A DNA stretch of 27,071 nt, taken from positions 1-27,071 of the forward strand of contig CAADSM010000164.1 of the NCBI GenBank assembly GCA_900751785.1, read 5' to 3'. The translations under genes and the position numbers were made by a program. This document shows positions 1 to 6,583 of this stretch, in pieces; position 1 is the stretch's first letter; every line of letters starts with the position of its first letter. This DNA comes from Lachnospiraceae bacterium (GTDB taxonomy: Bacteria > Bacillota > Clostridia > Lachnospirales > Lachnospiraceae). The notes beneath the pieces are model-generated. The model was not told the origin of the DNA. It searched no databases and was given only the letters and a program-made list of their open reading frames with translations.

Positions 1-769
1 CAGCCGCCTCCCCGAAGACCGGCTGCCCATTGACTACCTGCTGTACCCCGTCCACCGTCTCCGGTGTCGCGATCCCAAAGAAATCAAGGAACCCGGGAAT
101 CTCCTGCGCATTCTCGATCACTGCGCCAAGGCCTCCCGCTGAGACAGTGCCGACACAGACAATGACTCCCAGGGCGATGATCATCACGACAGCCTGCATG
201 AAGTCTGACGCGCTCTCAGCGAGGAAACCGCCGATGATCGTATAGATCAGGACGAACACCGCGCCCACGATCATCATCGGAATATACGGCATGTCAAACA
301 GAGTAGAAAAAAGCTTGCCGCATGTCACAAGACAGCTTGCCGCATACACCGTGAAAAAGATCAGGATGAATACAGCCGCGATCGTCATGATGACTTTGCG
401 CTTCTCATGGAAGCGGTTGGAGAAATACTCCGGCAGTGTGATCGCATTGCCCGCCTTCTCACTGTAGCGGCGCAGCCGCTTGGAAACGATCAGCCAGTTT
501 ATGTACGTCCCGGCAGCCAGTCCGATCGCTGTCCAGGCAGCATCCGCAATACCGCACCAGTATGCCACGCCCGGCAGTCCCATGAGCAGCCATCCGGACA
601 TGTCCGATGCTTCGGCGCTCATCGCCGTCACCCACGGTCCCAGACTCCTTCCCCCGAGAAAATATGCATCCGAACTCGCATTTGCCTTCTTTGCAAAAGT
701 AACACCTAAAATGATCACGACCGCCATATAAATGATCATGGCGATCAGTATCTGTAATGTGTCTCCCAT
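1..769 (-). CDS. putP: PutP-type sodium/solute symporter, 5' part only
   Basis: This is an integral membrane Na+-coupled symporter of the SSS family, closest in remembered sequence to Na+/proline permease PutP. The first 256 residues are present and the gene runs off the left edge. Seen in the sequence: a hydrophobic first helix, the PutP signature GGRSLGPWVTAMSAEASDMS followed by GWLLMGLPG (about residues 38-66, the sodium-site region in TM2), and several further membrane segments. The start at 769 follows an AAAGGA site, and a near-consensus promoter lies at 879-907. It is transcribed alone, away from galE, whose terminator lies upstream. The ligand is probably proline, but SSS members vary and the C-terminal half is missing. 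Confidence 0.85.
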   Translation of the reverse strand, partial: MGDTLQILIAMIIYMAVVIILGVTFAKKANASSDAYFLGGRSLGPWVTAMSAEASDMSGWLLMGLPGVAYWCGIADAAWTAIGLAAGTYINWLIVSKRLRRYSEKAGNAITLPEYFSNRFHEKRKVIMTIAAVFILIFFTVYAASCLVTCGKLFSTLFDMPYIPMMIVGAVFVLIYTIIGGFLAESASDFMQAVVMIIALGVIVCVGTVSAGGLGAVIENAQEIPGFLDFFGIATPETVDGVQQVVNGQPVFGEAA

Positions 770-878
770 TCTATATTGTCCTTTCTATCCTGCGCGCGGC
801 ACAGACCGGCGCTTTTTCTCTGTGCCCCCTCTGCATCGGCTCCTGTAAAGATGCATCCCATGGCACAATATGGGACTA

Positions 879-907
879 ATTATAAACAAAATATAAAGTT
901 TTGGCAA
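879..907 (-). promoter_or_regulatory. Promoter of the PutP-type gene
   Basis: On the minus strand a -35 TTGCCA (902-907) and a perfect -10 TATAAT (879-884) are separated by exactly 17 bases. The predicted transcript has a leader of about 100 bases before the start codon at 769. The rest of 770-960 shows nothing else I can name. Confidence 0.75.
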
Positions 908-973
908 TGTTTACTTTATATTTATGCAAAAAACTTTTCTGAGGCCGTTATTATTCACAGTAACCTGAACGCC

Positions 974-1006
974 AAAAGGGCAGCCCCGCTTCGGGACTGC
1001 CCCTTT
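974..1006 (-). terminator. Terminator after galE
   Basis: A GC-rich hairpin (AAAGGG-CAG-CCCG against CGGG-CTG-CCCTTT arms, loop CTT) begins about 28 bases past the galE stop. On the minus strand it ends in a short T run (TTTT). The T run is short, so termination may be partial. Confidence 0.6.
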
Positions 1007-1034
1007 ATCTCATTATATCGTTTACTTCTTCCAA

Positions 1035-2051
1035 TTACCCTTCATAACCGTTCGGATTCTGGCTCTGCCATCTCCAGGAATCCTCGCACATCTCCTCAAG
1101 GCCGCGCTCTGCAACCCAGTGAAGCTCGTTCTTCGCTTTTGTTGCATCGCAGTAGCAAGTAGCGATATCTCCGGCACGGCGCGGTTTGATCTCGTACGGG
1201 ATCTCCTTGCCGCACGCCTTGCTGAATGCCTTGACCATATCAAGTACGGAATATCCGTTTCCTGTACCAAGGTTGTAGACAGACACTCCTGCCTTCTCTT
1301 TCAGCTTCTCGACTGCGCGCACATGGCCAATTGCAAGGTCTACTACATGGATGTAGTCGCGTACTCCGGTCCCGTCCGGTGTGTCATAGTCATCACCGAA
1401 TACGCCCAGGCGCTCCAGCTTGCCGATCGCAACCTGTGTGATATACGGGATCAGGTTGTTCGGGATTCCCTTCGGATCCTCTCCGATCATTCCGCTCTTG
1501 TGAGCACCGATCGGGTTGAAGTAGCGGAGCAGCACCACATTCCACTCCGGATCTGCTGTGTGCAGGTCTGTCAGGATCTGCTCCAGCATCCATTTTGTCC
1601 AGCCGTACGGGTTCGTACATGTTCCCTTCGGGCACTCCTCGGTGATCGGAATAAATGCCGGGTCTCCGTAAACAGTAGCTGAAGAGCTGAAAATGATATC
1701 CTTCACGCCGTGATTTCTCATGACATCGCAGAGTGTGATCGTTCCGCCGATATTATTCTCGTAATACTCAAGCGGCTTTGCAACAGATTCTCCGACTGCT
1801 TTCAGTCCTGCGAAATGGATCACAGACTCTACCTCTTCCTTGTCAAAGACTTCATTTAAGCCTTCTCTGTCACGAATGTCTACTTTATAGAATTTTATAT
1901 CTTTTCCCGTGATCTCTTTTACTCTCTCAAGGGACTTCTCTGATGCATTGTAAAGGTTATCTACCACTACAACATCATATCCTGCGTTCAGCAGCTCCAC
2001 ACATGTGTGGCTTCCGATGAATCCGGCACCGCCGGTTACTAAAATTGACAT
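1035..2051 (-). CDS. galE: UDP-glucose/UDP-N-acetylglucosamine 4-epimerase GalE
   Basis: This is a cytosolic NAD-dependent extended short-chain dehydrogenase that interconverts UDP-Glc and UDP-Gal. At 338 residues it matches the family length. Visible are the Rossmann motif GGAGFIG (7-13), Asp31, the SSSATVYG strand with Ser124, and the catalytic pair Tyr149 and Lys153 in YGWTK, all at E. coli numbering. Position 299, Tyr in E. coli GalE, is Cys here (TCYCD); a Cys at this site in the human enzyme allows UDP-GalNAc/UDP-GlcNAc epimerisation. The start follows GGAGG with good spacing. It is the last gene after the nucleotidyltransferase and NahK-like kinase, with its own promoter, and would close a Gal/GalNAc salvage route. 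The dual specificity is inferred. Confidence 0.95.
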   Translation of the reverse strand: MSILVTGGAGFIGSHTCVELLNAGYDVVVVDNLYNASEKSLERVKEITGKDIKFYKVDIRDREGLNEVFDKEEVESVIHFAGLKAVGESVAKPLEYYENNIGGTITLCDVMRNHGVKDIIFSSSATVYGDPAFIPITEECPKGTCTNPYGWTKWMLEQILTDLHTADPEWNVVLLRYFNPIGAHKSGMIGEDPKGIPNNLIPYITQVAIGKLERLGVFGDDYDTPDGTGVRDYIHVVDLAIGHVRAVEKLKEKAGVSVYNLGTGNGYSVLDMVKAFSKACGKEIPYEIKPRRAGDIATCYCDATKAKNELHWVAERGLEEMCEDSWRWQSQNPNGYEG

Positions 2052-2105
2052 ATCATTTCCTCCTTCAACTGTGCGATTTTCAATTGTTTCAGCTGCAAAG
2101 TTCCC

Positions 2106-2114
2106 GGGGGGGGG
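2106..2114. repeat. Run of nine G in the galE leader
   Basis: A homopolymer of nine G (nine C in the transcript) lies about 55 bases upstream of the galE start, between the predicted promoter and the ribosome site. It is the only long G run in the window. Confidence 0.6.
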
Positions 2115-2136
2115 TTTCTCTCCCGTTCACAATCAC

Positions 2137-2145
2137 AGTATAGCA
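2137..2145 (-). promoter_or_regulatory. Extended -10 promoter of galE
   Basis: The minus strand reads TGCTATACT, an extended -10 element (TGn plus TATACT), about 85 bases upstream of the galE start. No good -35 is visible at 17 bases, which is usual for extended -10 promoters. It would allow galE expression apart from the upstream kinase gene. Confidence 0.5.
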
Positions 2146-2228
2146 TAATCTCTCAGGGAAAGCTTTGTACTTTTAGACCATCTTATGGTAAAAATGTTGC
2201 ATGATGTCCCTTCCCTGATCTCAGGGGA

Positions 2229-3341
2229 CTACTGATATTTCTTAACGATCTCCTGCATCGTATCCCATTTTGCTTCCATATCCTCTACCAGCTTGAACTG
2301 GGTGCGGCATCTGTCAAGATTGTGTCCCTCTCTGTGGATCTTGAAATAGTGATCTCCCTCGAGATAGTCTGTCAGGAATCTCATACCGCACTCAAAGGTC
2401 ATCACCTTGGCTCCCATCGGAAGCAGTTCAACCTCTTTCTCAGTCAGTCTTCCGCCGCATCCCTCAAGGAAGCCTTTCACATAGATCTCGAACAGCTCCA
2501 TGCTGCAGGATACTTTGCTAAGATCAGGCTCGTCCTCTGCCGCCGTGCTCGCACCGAAGCGGATGGAATCGCCGAAATCATTCATTGCAAGTCCCGGCAT
2601 TACCGTGTCAAGATCGATCACACAGATACCCTTGCCTGTGATATTGTCGATCATGATATTGTTCAGCTTTGTGTCGTTATGCGTAACGCGCAGCGGGATC
2701 TCGCCCTTCGCCTGCAGGTCGCCGAAAACATTCGCGACATCCTCGTGAGCGAGCACGAAATCGATCTCTTTCTGTACGTCAGCTGCCCGTCCGCAGATAT
2801 CCTTCTCCACAGCCTCCTTGAACACCTGGAATCTTGCCTTGGTGTCATGGAATCCTTTGATCGTCTCATGGAGCGTCTCTGCCGGATAGTCAGCAAGGAG
2901 TCTCTGGAAGTTTCCGAACGCCACTGCGCTCTCGTAGAAGTCCTCCGGCTTCTCCACCTGATCATAGCTTGTCGCATCTGTAATAAAGATGTAGGATCTC
3001 CAGTACTCGCCCTGGGAATCTACAAAATACTGCTTTCCGTCCTTCGCCGGGATCAGGTTCAGCGTCTCGCGGTCCGGATCTCCGCCGTTCTCAGCGATCT
3101 TTTCACGCAGATAGGAGGTCACTCCCACTACGTTTTCCATCAGTTCTTCCGGATTCGTGAAAATCTCCTTATTCATTCTCTGGAGGATGGCCTTCAGAGT
3201 TCCCATCTTCCCGATCCTGAACACGAGAAGATACGTATCATTGATATGTCCGCTGCCGTACGGCTGCCAGCTCAACAGCTCTCCCTCATATTCAAAATTA
3301 TTGATCGCTTCATTGATCTGCGCTTCTGTCATACGTTCCAT
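2229..3341 (-). CDS. nahK: NahK-like N-acetylhexosamine 1-kinase
   Basis: This cytosolic kinase of the aminoglycoside-phosphotransferase fold is predicted to make GlcNAc-1-P or GalNAc-1-P from the sugar and ATP, as Bifidobacterium NahK/LnpB does. At 370 residues it is close to that enzyme. Visible are the nucleotide-loop motif GSGHINDTY (29-37), the catalytic loop THNDTKLNN with Asp223, and the metal motif VIDLDTVMPG with Asp243/Asp245. I chose the ATG at 3341: an AGGAGG-type site lies inside the last codons of the upstream gene, whose stop ends two bases before this ATG, so translation is probably coupled. A longer in-frame version to 3446 would run through that gene and is unlikely. The precise sugar (HexNAc or another hexose) is not proven. 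Confidence 0.82.
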   Translation of the reverse strand: MERMTEAQINEAINNFEYEGELLSWQPYGSGHINDTYLLVFRIGKMGTLKAILQRMNKEIFTNPEELMENVVGVTSYLREKIAENGGDPDRETLNLIPAKDGKQYFVDSQGEYWRSYIFITDATSYDQVEKPEDFYESAVAFGNFQRLLADYPAETLHETIKGFHDTKARFQVFKEAVEKDICGRAADVQKEIDFVLAHEDVANVFGDLQAKGEIPLRVTHNDTKLNNIMIDNITGKGICVIDLDTVMPGLAMNDFGDSIRFGASTAAEDEPDLSKVSCSMELFEIYVKGFLEGCGGRLTEKEVELLPMGAKVMTFECGMRFLTDYLEGDHYFKIHREGHNLDRCRTQFKLVEDMEAKWDTMQEIVKKYQ

Positions 3342-3343
3342 TT

Positions 3344-4267
3344 CTATTCCTCCCAAAGCTTCTGCGGATATACGCCCGCATCTTTCAGTTCCTGCATTGC
3401 AGCCACAACGACCGGCTTGTCCTCTTTGTATGTCACGCCATACCACTTGTCCTCCGATTCAAGGACAGCAACCGTCGCGCGGTCTTCTTCAAGAAGCGTG
3501 CTCACGACAGACGGAAGGAAATACTCACATTTCATCGGATTCTCCTTCAGTCCCTTCTCGAGGAAGGCCGGGAAGCCTGCATTGATCTCATCGAGTATGC
3601 TTCTCGTGAATCCCCACATGTTCATAGATACGAGGGTGTCTCCGTCCACGTCGACCCATGTCTCTCCGTCATCCTCTGAATAAGCGATGCCGTCTCCACG
3701 TTTCTCGATCCTTGTGCGCTCTGTCACCTTGACAAGCTCTTTCTTCTCGTTCAGCTCGCAGATGCCTCTCGCCACGTGTCCGTTGTCTGTCACTGTATTC
3801 TTCAGACGGTATCCCACCATTGTGTAGCGGTATTTGTCGTCATCCTCATGTGTTGTGAGATAATCGTAGATTACTTCAAATGCATGTTTTCCATAGTAAT
3901 CATCTGCATTGATCACAGCGAAAGGTCCGTCGATCTGATCGATCGCGCTCAGGACCGCATGTGCTGTTCCCCACGGCTTCACTCTTCCTTCCGGAACCTC
4001 GAAACCTTCCGGGATGTTGTTCAGGTCCTGGAATGCATATTCTACATCCATGATCTTTGCCATCCTGTCTCCCACAGCCTCTTTAAAGTCCGCCTCGTTC
4101 TCTTTCTTGATGATAAAGATCACTTTTTCGAATCCAGCCCTTTTTGCGTCAAAGATAGAGAAATCCATAATGATGTGCCCCTCTTTATCCACGGGGTCGA
4201 TCTGTTTCAGGCCGCCGTACCTGCTTCCCATGCCCGCTGCCATAATGACCAATACTGGTTTCTTCAT
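3344..4267 (-). CDS. Sugar-1-phosphate nucleotidyltransferase (GalU/NTP_transferase type)
   Basis: This cytosolic enzyme is predicted to join a sugar 1-phosphate to a nucleotide, probably UTP, with release of pyrophosphate. The 307-residue protein begins with the NTP-binding loop AAGMGSRYGGLKQ (10-22) and has NADDYYG as the likely metal/nucleotide-sugar motif near residue 120. It is the first gene of a minus-strand set with the NahK-like kinase (two-base gap, coupled) and GalE. In the known Bifidobacterium lacto-N-biose route this step is done by the GalT-like LnpC, so a pyrophosphorylase here would be a different solution. An AGGAGG site precedes the ATG. Substrate (GalNAc-1-P, GlcNAc-1-P or Gal-1-P) is inferred from neighbours. 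Confidence 0.8.
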   Translation of the reverse strand: MKKPVLVIMAAGMGSRYGGLKQIDPVDKEGHIIMDFSIFDAKRAGFEKVIFIIKKENEADFKEAVGDRMAKIMDVEYAFQDLNNIPEGFEVPEGRVKPWGTAHAVLSAIDQIDGPFAVINADDYYGKHAFEVIYDYLTTHEDDDKYRYTMVGYRLKNTVTDNGHVARGICELNEKKELVKVTERTRIEKRGDGIAYSEDDGETWVDVDGDTLVSMNMWGFTRSILDEINAGFPAFLEKGLKENPMKCEYFLPSVVSTLLEEDRATVAVLESEDKWYGVTYKEDKPVVVAAMQELKDAGVYPQKLWEE

Positions 4268-4366
4268 CTTTTTTCCCTCCTATTTTTCATAAATCTGTCA
4301 TCTGGGAACTATTTGTTCACTGATTTTATTGTATGACAAATGTGTACAAAAATCTTTATCCGATAT

Positions 4367-4403
4367 TGCTTTTCATTTGCACAATCTGCTTTTTCATTTT
4401 GCA
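4367..4403. promoter_or_regulatory. Direct repeat, candidate AraC-type operator
   Basis: Two near-identical copies, TGCTTTTCATTTGCA (4367-4381) and TGCTTTTTCATTTTGCA (4387-4403), lie head to tail with a period of 20-22 bases, two DNA turns. This is the usual geometry of AraC-family sites. They lie between the nucleotidyltransferase start and the araC start and overlap the -35 box of the regulator. Confidence 0.5.
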
Positions 4404-4427
4404 TTTTTGTTTGAATTGTTGTATGAT
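4399..4427 (+). promoter_or_regulatory. Promoter of the first AraC regulator
   Basis: A -35 TTGCAT (4399-4404) and a -10 TATGAT (4422-4427) are 17 bases apart, giving a leader of about 27 bases before the ATG at 4461. The -35 overlaps the second copy of the direct repeat, which suggests autoregulation. I could not pick out a clear promoter for the divergent nucleotidyltransferase gene. Confidence 0.65.
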
Positions 4428-4460
4428 TATCACAAAGAGATGTAAGGAGGTTTTGACAGC

Positions 4461-5450
4461 ATGCAGTACCAGGGACTAACATTCACGGACGGCCTTCACA
4501 TTGAAGAGTTATTCTCTCTTCACTACTTCGAATATATGAGCACTTTTTCCTTCCCGGGCGAATCTCACGACTTCTGGGAGTTTATCTGTGTAGACAAAGG
4601 AGAAGTGACGATTGGGGCCGGTGAAGCTGTACATACACTGAAGAGAGGGCAGATTGCTTTTCACAAGCCGAACGAGTTTCACTGGGTCAAAGCCAACGGA
4701 AGCGTGGCACCGAATCTGATCGTCATCTCATTCTCCTGCCACAGCCCGATGATGGATTTTTTCTGCGACAAGATCCTGAACGTAGAAGAATCTGAACGGC
4801 GTCTTCTCGCCAGGACGATCACAGAGGCCGGCAATTATCTTGAGGGACGGCTGGATGATCCTTATCAGACCGCTCTGAGGGCAAAGGAGGATGCAGCTCC
4901 GGCTTCCGGTCAGCTCATCCGCATTTTCCTCGAGCAGCTTCTGATCAGCCTTTACCGCCGCTATAATAATATTTCGGCTGTGCCGCAGAACAAGAAAGCA
5001 GACCAGCTTCCAGACAAGACAATAAGAGAAAATAATGATACCGAGCTGTTCAATCAGATCACCGCATACCTGAATCAGAATCTGACTGAACACATCACGA
5101 TCGAAAAGATATGCAGGGACAATCTGATCGGCCGTTCCCAGCTGCAGAAGCTATTCCAGAAAAGGAGCGGCGCAGGGATCATCGAGTATTTTTCAGATAT
5201 GAAGATCGACGCCGCCAAGCAGCTGATCAGGACTGAACAGATGAATTTCACCCAGATTTCTGAAAAACTGGGGTATTCCTCGATCCACTACTTTTCAAGA
5301 CAGTTTAAGAAGGTGACCGGCATGACGCCGTCTGAGTACGCTTCCTCCATCAAAGCCATGGCTGACCGCGACATGGAACAAGGCGTAAAAAGTTCACGTA
5401 AAAAAGGCTGCCCACACCGCCGGCAGGCTGATGACAGAAAGACAAAATAG
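4461..5450 (+). CDS. AraC-family transcriptional regulator
   Basis: This 329-residue DNA-binding regulator has an N-terminal cupin-like sensor (about 20-100, with the pattern GEVTIGAGE...LKRGQIAFHKPNEFHW) and a C-terminal double helix-turn-helix (about 205-300, ending in the family signature GYSSIHYFSRQFKKVTGMTP). The basic tail after residue 310 is not part of the family core. The ATG follows AAGGAGGT. It is divergent from the nucleotidyltransferase-kinase-galE set, with a direct repeat in the shared region, so it most likely controls that set and itself. The ligand is unknown; a sugar or sugar phosphate of the disaccharide route is inferred. Confidence 0.9.
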   Translation: MQYQGLTFTDGLHIEELFSLHYFEYMSTFSFPGESHDFWEFICVDKGEVTIGAGEAVHTLKRGQIAFHKPNEFHWVKANGSVAPNLIVISFSCHSPMMDFFCDKILNVEESERRLLARTITEAGNYLEGRLDDPYQTALRAKEDAAPASGQLIRIFLEQLLISLYRRYNNISAVPQNKKADQLPDKTIRENNDTELFNQITAYLNQNLTEHITIEKICRDNLIGRSQLQKLFQKRSGAGIIEYFSDMKIDAAKQLIRTEQMNFTQISEKLGYSSIHYFSRQFKKVTGMTPSEYASSIKAMADRDMEQGVKSSRKKGCPHRRQADDRKTK

Positions 5451-5497
5451 CTCCAGGACGGCATCCCCAGTGCCGAATGAGCCAGAGCCTGTAAAGA

Positions 5498-5540
5498 AAA
5501 AGCGCATACACCGAGACTTGAGCTCCGTGTATGCGCTTTT
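5498..5540. terminator. Bidirectional terminator between araC and TSUP gene
   Basis: A 14-base-pair perfect stem (AAAAGCGCATACAC with GTGTATGCGCTTTT) lies between two convergent genes. T runs flank the stem on both strands, so it can end transcription from either side. Confidence 0.9.
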
Positions 5541-5552
5541 CTCCGCACTTTC

Positions 5553-6347
5553 CTATGCAAGTGCAAATTTTACCGCATTATATATATTGATTCCAACGAT
5601 CACGACCATAAGAGCAATAAACAGTTTATTAACGCCCTCCTCATCGATCTTCTTGTTCACCTTGCTTCCAAGAGTTCCCCCTAAGATACCGCCGATGACC
5701 ATAGCCAGGAAATAAGAGATCTTGATATCCGGGATCGTACCGGTCACACAAGTCTGCACAAGGCTGGTGATCTGCGAGAACATGATGATATAGAGCGAAC
5801 TAAGAGCCGCCTCTTTCGTGCCCATGGAGAAGAAATACGCAAGTACTACAAGGTTGATGGGACCTCCGCCGATTCCGAGGAAGCTGGACATGATTCCTAG
5901 CAGGATGCCGATCACAAGACAGAGCCAGATCTGTGTGTACTGTTTCGTATGTATCTTCTTTTTATTCATCGTATAGATCAGCGTTCCCAGCGTGATGATG
6001 ATCAGCACGATCGCCTGTGTCATTCCGACCAGGTTCTCATTGCCTACAGCGGATTTGAGCATCTGGAACATACTCTTTCCCATGACACCTCCGGCTGCTG
6101 CTCCCACCGCAAGTCCTGTAGCGGTGCGCACATTGAGCTTTGCCGATTTTGCACGGATGTTCTTGTATACGGAAACGACTGACATGGCAAGCACGGTACA
6201 GCCGGACAGAAAACTGATGCTGCTGACGCTCATGACTCCGACAGCGTCAAGCACCGGCTTGATAATGACGCCTCCGCCGATCCCGCAGATCGATCCTGCG
6301 ATCGACGACAGAATACTCACCGCAAAAAAAATAAACACCATTACCAT
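5553..6347 (-). CDS. TSUP (TauE/SafE) family membrane permease
   Basis: This polytopic inner-membrane protein of 264 residues has about eight hydrophobic segments and the two internally repeated TSUP motifs, CGIGGGVIIKP near residue 21 and LGIGGGPINL near residue 157. Family members are linked to transport of sulfite, sulfonates or other small sulfur anions, often as exporters. The ATG at 6347 is preferred because GGGAG lies 7 bases before it; an upstream in-frame ATG at 6374 has no such site. It is divergent from the sulfatase gene. That pairing suggests a role with the anion set free by desulfation, but this is inference and many TSUP proteins have unknown substrates. Confidence 0.88.
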   Translation of the reverse strand: MVMVFIFFAVSILSSIAGSICGIGGGVIIKPVLDAVGVMSVSSISFLSGCTVLAMSVVSVYKNIRAKSAKLNVRTATGLAVGAAAGGVMGKSMFQMLKSAVGNENLVGMTQAIVLIIITLGTLIYTMNKKKIHTKQYTQIWLCLVIGILLGIMSSFLGIGGGPINLVVLAYFFSMGTKEAALSSLYIIMFSQITSLVQTCVTGTIPDIKISYFLAMVIGGILGGTLGSKVNKKIDEEGVNKLFIALMVVIVGINIYNAVKFALA

Positions 6348-6516
6348 ATGACTTCTCCCTTCTCTTCTGCACACTTTCTCTCTAAATTTCGATTATTCTT
6401 ACTATAGCTCATTTTTTTTCCGCCTGCTAGCCGTTCGTTGTCTTTTTTTATATATATCCTGTCTTTTTGTCTGTGCACGTCCCGCCTCATTCAACACAAT
6501 TTTCTTTCATCTTTCC

Positions 6517-6558
6517 TTGCTTTTCCCTCCAACTTGTATTATGGTGGTCTATATAGAC
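6517..6558 (+). promoter_or_regulatory. Sulfatase promoter with palindromic operator candidate
   Basis: A -35 TTGCTT (6517-6522) and a -10 TATGGT (6540-6545) are 17 bases apart. One base downstream of the -10 is a perfect 12-base palindrome, GTCTATATAGAC (6547-6558), covering the expected transcription start. The -10 matches the consensus at four of six bases. The rest of 6348-6516 is AT-rich and I cannot name anything in it, including the TSUP promoter. Confidence 0.5.
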
Positions 6559-6583
6559 ATGAAGACAAGGAGTGGAAAACACT

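Noticed and set aside
2212..2226. Small palindrome CCCTGATCTCAGGG after the kinase gene as a terminator
   Set aside because: The stem has only six pairs around a two-base centre and no T run follows on the minus strand.
3342..3446. Longer N-terminus for the NahK-like kinase
   Set aside because: The extra 35 residues would run through the end of the nucleotidyltransferase gene and match nothing, while the ATG at 3341 has a clear ribosome site.
2322..3683. A 453-codon open frame on the plus strand opposite the kinase and nucleotidyltransferase genes
   Set aside because: It spans two well-supported minus-strand genes, has no recognisable domain and no suitable ribosome site. It is a shadow of GC-rich third positions.
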